Source of the DNA: Podaxis mareebaensis | Lineage: Eukaryota; Basidiomycota; Agaricomycetes; Agaricales; Agaricaceae | Length of the DNA: 64,000 nucleotides | Direction: 5' to 3' | NCBI GenBank assembly: GCA_018524725.1 | Contig: JAEUWP010000400.1 | Coordinates: forward strand, 1 to 64,000 | Shown: positions 10,030 through 20,735 of the stretch, in pieces | How positions within the stretch are numbered: the first letter of the stretch is position 1 | How the letters are laid out: every line of letters begins with the position of its first letter | Notes under the pieces: generated by a model | Told to the model about the DNA's origin: nothing | The model's database searches: none | The model's input: only the letters and a program-made list of their open reading frames with translations | Position numbers and translations under genes: made by a program

Positions 10030-13000
10030 TTATGAAGTGAAGATTGCCCAAGGTTGATCCAGAGTTGGCATGGCACTATCCCATTTCCAATCAGTGTTCT
10101 GGTAGAAAGCCGACTCCCCACCGTCAATCTCCTTCCATAAGCCAATATGCGTGAGATCAACCGACTCCTCATTTTTAACCTCATTAACCGTCGGCGCAGC
10201 TCCCCCCTCAGCAGTCGACTCATTGCCCGAATTGGATCCAGGACTCGTGTTAGTCGTTGAAGACGTAGAGACGAGCTCAGGCGTCTTCGAGTCATCATCC
10301 TCCCCACCGAGTGAAAAGTCAAAGTATTGCTCGATCTCGTCCTTCATGGCTGGGATCGGCGGCGGATCGAGCGGCGTGACAAACGAGTTGAGATCGTCAG
10401 TGTTTCCGAGTACCTGAGTGCAGCCTTTCAACAACATGGAAAGTTCTGCAAAGTCGGGCTCCTGTTGCGAATCTCCTCCCGCTGACTTGAAGAGCTCTGT
10501 CATCTGTGCAAAGAAATTACTTGTGTCTTCCTCCGTTTTGACGTTTTCCACCATCGCTTTCCTCTGTTGCAATTCCTCTGACGGAGGTCCTTCCCACTCC
10601 ACCTTGGCGCGCTTGGGCGGCGAAGGCTGATCTGTGACCGCACTAGATCCTCCGGCAGGACTAGGCGCAACGTTGCCACTTCCGGTATCCTCTTCACGTG
10701 CTCGCTTCATGCTACCGTTCGTACTCGTCGAGGTTTGAGGCTGCAAGTGCTCGGCAGCTTGAGTAGGAGGGTTCGGTGGGTTCGGAAGTGTGGAGGGAGT
10801 CGGTGCGGTCGACATCTTGCGCTTGACTGGGGGTTGCTTCGGCTTCGCGGGCGCCTTACCCTTAGGTGACTTGGGCGCTGATGGTGAAGCCGCGGCCGTC
10901 GTTGGCGTGGGCGCATTTGTAGGTGCTGGAGTCGAAGCTGAAACCGCTGCAGCGGGCGAAGGCGCGGTGTTCGAAGGCGTGGGAGCATTCGGAACCTTGG
11001 GGGGTCTTTTGGGGGGTGGAGCTTGAAGGTTAATGGCTCGGTTGGGCTGGACGTGAGAGGGAGATGGAGCTTGCGGTTGCTGCGGCTGTTGGATAGAGAG
11101 ACTTTGTTGAGGAGGTACAGGCATCGATTGTGGTTGCTGCTGCTGAAGGGGGGGTGGTTGCTGCTGCTGCGCGGGTTGCTGGCGAGGAGATTGATGAAGC
11201 ATACTGGGTCCTGGAGGCGACTGCGCCGACCCGTTCATATTATTGGGCATAGGCATGGCAGATGGCGGGTGTTGTGGATGAGGAATGGTGGCGGGATGTG
11301 TCGCAGGCTGCTGATGAGACGGCTGGCCTGGGACCTGCGGTGGTGGCGGATGCGGAGGCTGGGCTCCAGGTTGTTGACCGACTGCCTGCATTCGCTGCAT
11401 TTGTTGCCTCTGTATGAGTTGTTGTTGCTGATGAGAGAATGCCTCCAAAATCTTATGCAACTCGGCGGTCATACTCCGTAAACTCTCCAAACTCAGCACG
11501 TAGCGCGGTTGGCCGTTTGACATCAACTGCCTCTGAGTCGCTATTACGCTCAACTAGGAACTAGAGTTGAACAAATGTCATATAAAAGAGCCAATAGGGA
11601 CGTACGATAGTAATTGCTCTCCCTGTGCACTGAGGCAGGAGCAAATAAAGCATATGCAACTTCTCATTCAAATCGTGACACTGACGATGCGTGTTTCCAA
11701 GGAGCTGATTGAACTCGGCTTGTTGTTCATATGGTACATCAATGTTTGTTTGAACAAGCCGAGCAAGCGTAGGGCCTGCGAGAAGACATCAGCAACGCGA
11801 GTAAACGCAGAAGAGAAGGCGGAAGAGACTTACCCTTCTTGAACTCCTCCTTCATTCGGTTGATTGCATCGAGAGCATTTTTCGCGGCCTCAGGACCGCG
11901 GGGGATCATAGGCATCGACTGGAAGCGATTATCCATACTGACACCCATCATTTGCTGCTGCTTGAGCATCTGCTGCCGCAACATCGCCGCACCTTGCTGG
12001 CCAGGATCGTTCATGATGGTGCCCTGGTTTGGAGGCTGCATCCCGTTAGCATCAACAGGCATACCAGCCATTGCAGGCGCATTCCTAACATTCATGCGCA
12101 CCTGCTGCTGAAATCGTTTTTGCTCCATAGCCGTCCTCTGTAGCTGCGGTCGATATTGCTCTACGAGGGCAATGATGTGTTCAGGAACACCCCGTTGACG
12201 AAGGTCTGCGGCAGGCACGTTCGCATACTGCATCAACACAGGGGTCATCCGCGCCAGCTGACCGTTTGCGTTGAATCCAGTGCCGTTCTGCAAAGTATTG
12301 CCGACACCGCCGGGACCCGGATGGTTCATGTTGCCTTGTTGCATGCTGGGATTTCCAACCCTCATCTGCGAGTTACTCAAGAGCCAAGTACGAACATAGA
12401 CCTGTTCGAGCTCCAAGAGGTACTCCCGATAGACATGGGCAAGGTGTTGTGCAACCACGGGGCCAGATTTGGGAGGTTCGCGATCTGATCCAGGGAAGTT
12501 GACGAAACCCATCCTGCCCCCAATAACATTCCAAGACTCGCTCTCAGTCACCTGAAAATGGAACCGAGTCAGAAGCAGCCGGATGCAGGTATGGAGGGAC
12601 ACACCTTCTGAAAACCACCTTCACTAATGACGAGCGCATGAAGATGAGCAAGATCAATTTGTTGATCATTGTGGCTCAACAAGTTCGGGTCAATCTTGAC
12701 GTTCTTCTTTTGCAAAAAGCTTGGGAGCATGGCGTCGAGTTTGGCCTTCTCAAGCGGAGGAGGGTATCCAATGCCATTGAGAGATCTTGGCTGCATTGCC
12801 GCCGTCCCTGCGGCCCCAGCAGGATTAGCATTCACGCCAAACCCGTTCATGGGAAAGGGAGGCTTGTTCCCCATGTTGGCTGGAACGTTCATTTGACCTG
12901 GGAAAGGACTGCCTAACTGTTGAGGCGGCTGAATGCCCTGGGGGTTCGGCGTTGGACCTGGCCTCGGTACGCCGGCGGGCGCCATGAGGTGGTTGCTGCC

Positions 13001-14692
13001 AGGAGGTTGCAAGGATGGGTTCGGTTGAATGCCGTTTGACGCCTGTTGATGGATGGATTGAGGATGTTGTGGAACATTCTGAGGATGGGGGTTCCCGCGA
13101 CCCATCGCCCCGTTGTTATCAAAGACCTGAGATGGAACATTCTGTGGACCCCAAGATGACTGACCATGACCGCCATTGGGACCAAGACGGGGCATGCCAC
13201 CCGCCCTGTTTTACGAGCAAAGATAAAATCAATAAGCGACAGGAGTAAAGGGGGGGAAGCGACGTACATTCCACCGTTTTGCATCGCGATCTGCTGTGAT
13301 AACCTCGCCATGAGGTCCTGTTTTGCCTTGATATCAGCCTGGAGACTCCGCGCTTTCTGAGTGACTTCTGGTGGTGTAGGCCCGACATGCATTTGGCTAG
13401 AGAGAGCGCGCAGCTCAGCTTCGCTGTTCATGAGACCTTGGCGAAGAACTTTGAGCCGCTCAGCAATATCTTGAGGGTTCATCGGCGGCCGGCGAAGGGG
13501 CAATCCCTGGACACCAGGATGATGAACGCCAGCGATGGAGTGCTGCTGAGGACCTTGCATGGAGCCCTGGATTTGCGAGGCGAGGTTGGAAGGATGGGAG
13601 GGGGAAGGGCGCCTGATGGCGTCATTGGGAAGCGCGGGAGAAGTGAAGATATCAGAAGGATTCGAGTGATTAATGCCCGGGTGTTGGAGTTGCTGCTGAG
13701 ACTGCTGCTGGTCGCGCTGCTGCTGAACTTGTTGAATTTGTTGGTTCTGCTGATTCAGCTTTGCCGCGTTGAAAAGGACACCGTTCCCGGGCTGCTGCGC
13801 GAGCATGAGTTCGAGCTGTCTGTTCATCGGGCCCGAGTTTTGCATGCCTAGGAGGCCAGGATTACGTTGCGGGATAGAAGCCGCATTAATGCCAGGGTTC
13901 TGGTTGGACATGGGACCCATGTTGGGAAAGCCAGTAGCGGGCATGTGAGAGGGTGGAGAATGATTGTTGGAGGGGTCGGGGAAAGGCTGTTGCTGATTGG
14001 ATGCAAGAGGGTTCATTGCGCCGGCGGCAGTCATCTGGGGTGGCGACATCCCCATCCCAAACTGGGGCTGAGGCTGAGACTGCTGGCTCATCTGCTGGTT
14101 CTGCGCGCTGAGGCGGGCTCTAAAGAGGTCCTGAATCTGCTGACGGAAAGGAAGAAAAATATCAGCACGGGCCAATAAACGGGCGGCGGAATCAACACCC
14201 GCGAGGTTGAACAGGGTAATGGGAGAGCAGAGGCAGAAGGAGCAAGACGCGGGGAGTCAAGAGAGCGATTATGGAGAGGAAGAGGGAATGCTGACATGAG
14301 AAGAGGAAGAGGGGGTCTAGCGAGGAACAAGCTCCCACGGATGGAAGGACATGACCGCGGGGTAGACGCGGAGAGAGGTGTGATGGAAGGAGAGAGAGGG
14401 GGGGGGTGCGCAGGGGGGTGATTGGGCAAGAAGAGAAGAAGCTCACCTGCGGAGTCTGCTGCTGGGCTGGCTGGTTAATATCCATGCCACTGCGAGGTCT
14501 GTACTGCATCTGCTGCTGCCACATCCGGTTTTGGTCTGGATAAGCGGCGTGTTGTTCGGACTGTTGTTGGAGCTGCTGATGTTGGGACTGTGAGTGTTGC
14601 TGCTGCTGCTGCTGTTGCTGTTGTTGCTGAAGCAGAGACGGATTATTAAAGTTGGGGATCATTGGGGGGTATTGGGGAAAGCGATCGGACAT
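10030..14692 (-). CDS. ARID/BRIGHT-domain, Gln-rich SWI/SNF subunit (SWI1-like)
   Basis: This is probably the ARID subunit of a SWI/SNF chromatin-remodelling complex, acting in the nucleus. It starts at ATG 14692 with MSDRFPQYPPMIPNFNNPSL followed by 11 glutamines. A long Gln/Pro/Asn/Met-rich region follows. The ARID core begins around 12780 (PLEKAKLDAMLPSFLQKKNV), runs through IDLAHLHALVISEGGFQK, and after an intron continues VTESESWNVIGGRMGFVNFP and VYREYLLELEQVYVRTWL. Downstream are PTLARLVQTNIDVPYEQQAE, a Pro/Ala/Lys-rich stretch and an acidic C-terminus ending LDQPWAIFTS (TAA 10032-10030). Intron 1 (14446-14140) is about 307 bp, much longer than the others. ARID plus Q-rich flanks and no zinc finger fits Swi1/ARID1 rather than JARID or RFX types. 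Exact subunit identity is inferred. Confidence 0.8.
14597..14629 (-). repeat. CAG/CAA polyglutamine tract
   Basis: Eleven consecutive glutamine codons (mixed CAG and CAA) occur near the N-terminus of the SWI1-like protein. A run of pure CAG at 14600-14611 makes it a likely length-variable microsatellite. Confidence 0.9.
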
Positions 14693-17600
14693 TATCCGTG
14701 TCGCGAGGGGCGGTTATGATGGGAGGGGGGGTCTCGAGAAGAGCTTCTGGGACCGCACAGGGCGGCTGAGCGCAGAAGGATTTTTGGGAAGTTGGGCTCG
14801 GCAAGGGGAGGGGGTGGAGGGCGAGGGAGGGAGGAGGGGACAGTGAGGGGAGAGGTGTGGTGGTGGGAGCGAAACGAGGACAGGTAGGGCTGTGGCTGAC
14901 AAGATTCCAATGTTTGCCAAAGTTGACATCAACTCCGATGAATTTACAAAACACAACAAACCACAATCTGCACTCTATATCCAATATCCTTGTCCTCCCT
15001 CTCCTTGTTCACCCCATCGTTTTCCGTTGTCGTCGCACAGACCACCTAGCGGACATACCATCTCACTGTACCCTCACGCTCCCACCCCCTGACCCCTAGT
15101 CCCGCCCGCGCTATCTACCCCCTGTACAGACATACTAGACCCGTAGATACCTGTAGTAGAGCAACCATGACCATTTTGACGGCCAGGCTCCTCCTTCTGC
15201 AGTCCCACCATACCTATCACCCAACTAGGCAAGTCGGATATCCACCGCTACTACTACCGCGGAACACGGCCCAACTCGTCTCCTTTCCTTAACAATCCGC
15301 TGCCTGTCCGTTAGCCGCTCGCAGCACCGTCCAGACTCCCTCTGCTCCCTTGTAAGACTCCAGTCTCACCACAACCTATTCTCCTAATACCAGCCAAAAC
15401 TCGTGTCCATGGTCCGCCGACCAACAATGTCACGCGCCCAGCTCCATCACCGGACGCCGGCCCTTTGCTTCTCCTTCCTCCTTTGGCTTCTCCTATTCCC
15501 GTTCTTTCCAGTTTTCTTCCTTCACCGGCCTGCCTTTCTCACCTTACCCGCTCGCTAGCTCACTCTCTTGTTGTTGACGCTCCCAAGGATTCACTGTAGT
15601 ACACCGGCCTCGACCACCAACCAATTCCGTTTTTCCGGTCTATAAACCATCTCTAACATCAACTCATCAATATCCGATCCGTCACTCGGAATGTATCATC
15701 TGTGTCACTCTGACATCTGGGTACGACCGAACCAAGATTTCTTGTCACCAAGCATGCTGGCTTTCTCGTGTAAATTACGGCCACCTAGAACCCAAAATAA
15801 CTATCTCATGGAATAGTTGTAAACAGCTTTTAGCCAGTACAATAATTTAGTCACCCGCTCCGTCTCCGATTTTCCAGGAGGCTTCGACCTCGCGGAGCCC
15901 AGCCATGAGTTCAACCATCTCGGAAACTTCCAGTAACCCTTTACCCCGCATCCATTCATACATACCATCCCCACCCCCCCCCCCCCCCCAGCTTTTCTCC
16001 CACAACCACATTGCGACCGCAGCAAACCCCCGGCGCCGCTCGGTCTATGTTGCCAAACGTCTGACCCTCCCTCGGGTTCTATATTTAGCATCCTGTCGCT
16101 GATCGCGCTCGAGCCACCCCCGTAGCTTAGGACACCGCACCGATGGTCATACCGTGACCTTCATCTAAATCTGTCTATCGGTCTGTGGCGTTGCGTAGAA
16201 ACTACTCAACTAATCCATTGGATGATCATTTAAAGGACATCTGGGTCTCTCTCAATCCGACTTGATACCTAATAAGGGTCATTGGGAACTCCCAGGAGCT
16301 TGCACGAAAATACACCACAGTGCTACCACTACGTACCAGTCTTTCTACTGCCTAGGCCGCATGTACATAGCAGGCAATAGTGTACCCATGAATATTTGCC
16401 AGACGACCCAAACACTCCAAGTCACCAATCTCACCATACTATTGCTCCACTGCCCGTCCATACATCCCGCGATAGACGCTCATCAGATAATCCCAAATAC
16501 TGATAAATATCTCGGTAACCCAGCATGGATCCTCGCTACTCGGACTCATCGCCAATATGCATATCAGCGTTCCTCTGTTCTCCGGTCCTCTCTTCCAGCT
16601 CCGCGTCCCTACAAACACGGCGTGGCCGGATTACTAATCCCAAGTAAGTAGTAAGTAGCGGCAAAAGATTCTACCTTATTTGTGTTTAATGACCATCCGC
16701 CAAGCCTGAGGTTGATGGTCTCGTCACCTGCTCCCATCTCATTCGCCTAACACCCTCAACATTAGGCGTCATGACAGCATGGCCAGTTGTTCCAATCCAG
16801 TATTCCATGTTCATATGACCTCCAAACCACAAAACGCCTTGCACATGTGCAAAGATCCAATCCTCCACGCACGCATCCATCCGAAGACATGCGTATCAAG
16901 TTCGATCAAGCAGCCTACTCAAATAGTCATAATCGCTTCCTCCTTCCGAATCGAACGACGATCGTACCGATCTGTCGCTAAATGGTACATGGGACCGGTC
17001 CACCATCAACTCGAGAAGTTCCTGCGCCTGGTCCATCGGAGGGACCTAGTCCAGACTTTAGATCCTAGTCTCCTAACATTTCGGAACCAGCTCTCCAGCC
17101 CCAGGTACGGAAAAATGCGAAAATGCGTCCATGCACATAGCAACCTCAAGTCGTAGACCGCCGGACTCAGTCCAAGCGCTCATTCTCGCCACGCACCTCA
17201 CTGCTTATTATACCAACCCTACTATGCCGGGTAACCCGAGCAGTCGGTCCTCCCATCCTCTCCTCCCACTCCACAATGTCTGTACATATCGGTATTCAAA
17301 TTTAGGTCATGTGAATTGCACAAGGCACTATGCTTGAAGGTGTCCAACTTCCCGGCATCTAGTCTCTAGGACAGTCTGGGCAGGCACCACGGCCACCAGA
17401 AACAAGAAGTCGTTACTAGTCATAAATATCATCCTGGTTGACTTTGTCTTCGTTTCGATGGTTCACCTTTCCCATCCATATTACTATCTAGATGTACAGC
17501 GTCCGCGCTCCCAAAACACCAAGGTCCGGGGGCATCCGTCCCCTTTCCAGAGACGGCCCTCGTCTCCGTGCCCTTGGTCCATCACGTGTACTAGCATTGC

Positions 17601-19071
17601 AAAACAGACGCGATATCACCGCCTGAGACCTATGGCTGATGAAAAGAGATACTTACTTTATGGGACCCCGGATTATCCCTTATAGGTATTACATCCCAAA
17701 CTTCAGGACTTTGGAGTTTTCCGTCCGTCCCTGATTTGGGGTTTCTTGTCCGGAATCATCTGGCCTCCGGCCTTTTTTCCCAGAATGCACTCGCATCTTA
17801 GTACATCTTGTTGGACCCGCCCGCAGAAAGCAAGAAAAAACTAAAGAAAAACAAGAAACATTCCTAATGAACTTTACGACATATCGTAGGTCTTCCGAGT
17901 GAGTACAAAGGTTGTATCAACAATGACCTGCCTCCTAGTCAGTGGCTTCTTTGACCACTCCCCAACTGCACGCCTGATGTTCCTTAGATGACCCTGTAAA
18001 ACGGCAAAAATAGCAGCCAAGTCTCGCATACAGTATTGAGAGAATTTCCGGTTGTCGTGCCAATACTATTCAGGTGCGACCCCCAGAACAAAAGAAATCC
18101 TGCAGAAGAAACGCAAAATAGGAAAGATTAAAGATGTTTGTAGCTGTCATGATAGATGAGAATTGCGAGCCACATGTGTGCTAGCAAACGGTGTTGATGA
18201 CTACTTGTGTTTTGATGATTTTTGTTTTTCACTTCTTTTTGACACTAAGAACTCCTAATCCCTCGTAACGTTCCCTAAAGAGGTCAAAATATCATATATG
18301 TTAAAAGGGGGGTTGAATATCGCGTCTAGTGACCAGTAAAAAGTCCCCTCGATGGCGCGACCACTGCACCATGGATTCAATATAGGAGGGATCCGGCCTT
18401 CGTCCAAGCGCCGACCTACGTCGCACTTTTTCGCCCCGGTCGTCACGCGGGGAACCCGGACGCTGTCCGTCGGGGGGTGTAACATCTATAGGGATAATCC
18501 GGGGTCCTTACTTGAGGCCTGTGAGGAGTCAGAAAGGCAACACAGGGGATTACCAAAACTAGCACCCTCGAGCTAGAAATAGACGATGACGACGATAGCC
18601 GATGACCGATAGCTCCAGAGTGGCGTGATATTGGGTACGGAGGCTCGAGTACAACTGCGCCGCATAGATGCTGAGATGAGAATCAAAGCTCAAGTGCCTA
18701 CACCTAGGCGTGTTTTTCTTTGCAAGCAAGAATAAATTAGCAACGACGTACAGAGGCTCGACATAGGAAGTCACTTGTAGAGACAGGTCGTGAGGGGGTC
18801 GTGAGCAAAGAGACACCGTAAGGCAGACAGGTAACCATTGGGAGAACGAGGACGGAGGAGCAAGGGCAGAGGGCAAAATAAAGAGAGATCTGCGTTCATG
18901 ATGCAAGCGGGAACAAAAGATGAATGAAGCGAATGGGAAATAGATGTTGCCACATAGAAAACAAGTACACAAGTTATCAGTGTAACGGTGCAATATGATG
19001 GACGTATGGATACAATAATGGGAGGAAAGCCAGGAAATTAAGAAAATCAAGAACACCAAAGGCATCTAGAA
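14693..19071. other. 4.4-kb gene-poor, C-rich interval
   Basis: Between the SWI1-like start and the TVP38-type stop I find no frame with family motifs or a credible exon chain. The plus strand is strongly C-biased from about 14970 to 17800: in 15061-15120 there are 33 C and 7 G. Several long runs are almost free of G. The interval probably contains the promoter and long 5' leader of the ARID gene (minus). A non-coding transcript is possible. 18559-19065 minus is open for 168 codons but is low complexity and lies directly downstream of the TVP38-type gene, so I read it as 3' untranslated. Confidence 0.5.
15974..15989 (+). repeat. Run of 16 cytosines
   Basis: An uninterrupted C homopolymer lies within a C-rich stretch (CCCCACCC precedes it). 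The opposite strand is a G run that could form quadruplex structures or cause sequencing length errors. Confidence 0.95.
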
Positions 19072-20457
19072 TCATCTACTTCCGCCAGCAACAGGTGCAG
19101 GCGCGGCGGCAGGAATGAGGTTGATAACAGACTCGGCGCTGTCAATGTCTACAAGCTTCCGACTGTCATTGTTCTGATCCTTGTCCGGTATCGAAGGGCC
19201 GGCTTCGAGAATAATATCCTCATCTTCATCGTCAATGTCCTCATAGAAGCTCTCCAAATCGTCCTCTCGTCTTAGCAGTAGCCGCTCTCCCGGTTTCTTC
19301 ACCAGCCCAGCGCCTGGCGGGCCTACAGCCAAAATCCTATCTTCATCCGAGTCCGCATAAACACTTCCAGATTCCGCGATCACTCCCGCTTCCTCTTCGA
19401 CGTCCTGGATTTTGCTCCGAAACCAATAGCGTAATCCGACAGGAATCATTACACCTATAGCAACAGCAGCGAGTCCGAAAAAGTTTCGCCAACTAATTAA
19501 ATGGAAGTCGTCCGCGCTGGTCATGCCGTCAAGTCCACTACCAATCGTCGTGTGTATCACTGTAACACCGAGAATGCCGAGCGCCGTGCTGATCCAGAAA
19601 GGAACAATCCCGATGCCGACGTGAGGGCAGACAACGTTGACCACCCAGTGCGGTGGCAGTGGCGCAATGCGGAGAACGATGAGGAAAGAGATCACGTTTT
19701 CCTTGTTCGCTCGTATCTTGTCCCCCCACCTGTCAAGAACGGCTTTCCACTTTGGGAGCGTGAGGAGTGCAGGACCAAGGGCTGCGGAAATGAGATAGCA
19801 GAGCGTAGCACCCGTTGCGACACAGCAACATGCGAGTGGAAGCGCTCGTGCAACGCCCCAAACGGCACCACCGAGAATGGATAGGTACATTGACCCGGGT
19901 AACGAGAAGGCCTGCAGGCTGTTTGGCGCCACGGAATAGAGTCAGCGTTGAAGAGCAAAAACGAAGGATAAAATGAGACGAACAAGAGGTAGGTAGTGAC
20001 ATAACAGACGAAGATGCGATAGGGGTAGATGTCGCGGTACTTCTTGAGCAAGCCATTCAGGTCTTGGAGTTGAGCAAAGGACTTTGGTATCCGCAGCAGA
20101 GGACGGTCCGCTCTGATCAGAGTATCAACAGGGCTACACAATAGTGGTTGGGTGGAGGTGGACTCACTCGTCCAGTGTTGGCAACGCCAACCATAGGGTG
20201 CCTCCTAGCAAGATCGTGCTGACAAGAAAGACGCAGGCCATTTTTATTGTGGCATTGAGGATGATTTTGCGAGAGGAGGATTGTGAGGGAGCGAATGGGG
20301 TGGCACCATAAGAGGCTGCCCCAGGTTCCAAGAGAGGAGATGTGTCCGAGCGCCTGGCTGAGGCGTCGTCATCTGCTACTGTGTGAAGAGTATACATAGA
20401 GTCGTTGCTGTGCTGGGTGGGGCACTGGGGGTCTATGAGTGGAAGGGGAGGAGGCAT
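19072..20457 (-). CDS. TVP38/TMEM41/DedA-family (SNARE-associated Golgi) membrane protein
   Basis: The family acts in Golgi/ER membranes, and the animal relatives TMEM41B and VMP1 are phospholipid scramblases. Three exons, 20457-20168, 20112-19984 and 19918-19072, have introns of 55 and 65 bp and encode 421 residues. One helix near residues 77-97 (ATIKMACVFLVSTILLGGTL) precedes the PF09335-like core. The core includes TTYLFLQAFSLPGSMYLSIL, GGAVWGVARALPLACC, a basic WGDKIRANKENVISF stretch, and the LRIAPLPPHWVVNVVCPHVG re-entrant region. The C-terminal 110 residues are acidic and soluble (IDDEDEDIILEAG). The second intron was placed with donor GTTCGT because it alone restores FLQAFSLPGS, the family pattern. 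The frame is open upstream but lacks an ATG, so 20457 is the start. It diverges from the Zn2Cys6 gene. Confidence 0.88.
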
Positions 20458-20735
20458 GAGTGGGATGTTCAGAGTAGGACGATTCCAGGACCTTGCGATG
20501 AGCAGACGGCCGGCAAGGAGCCGGTGTCGCAAATAACTTCATATATCAATAATCAAGGATGACAAACTGATTTTATTAGTAATTTATTACACCTAGAATA
20601 GGGTTGAGCCAAATACGGCCAAACTTGTTAGACCAAGTGATTGCTGGGTGGATGGTTGCTCGCCGTCCACAGCGTTGAGCAGTCTCTAGCGATCCCTACC
20701 TACGTGTGTATACTTGGCAGTGATACGGCCCCAGG

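Noticed and set aside
18559..19065. Minus-strand 168-codon frame next to the TVP38-type gene
   Set aside because: It has low complexity, no motif, and is placed directly after the stop codon of an upstream gene on the same strand; most likely 3' untranslated sequence.
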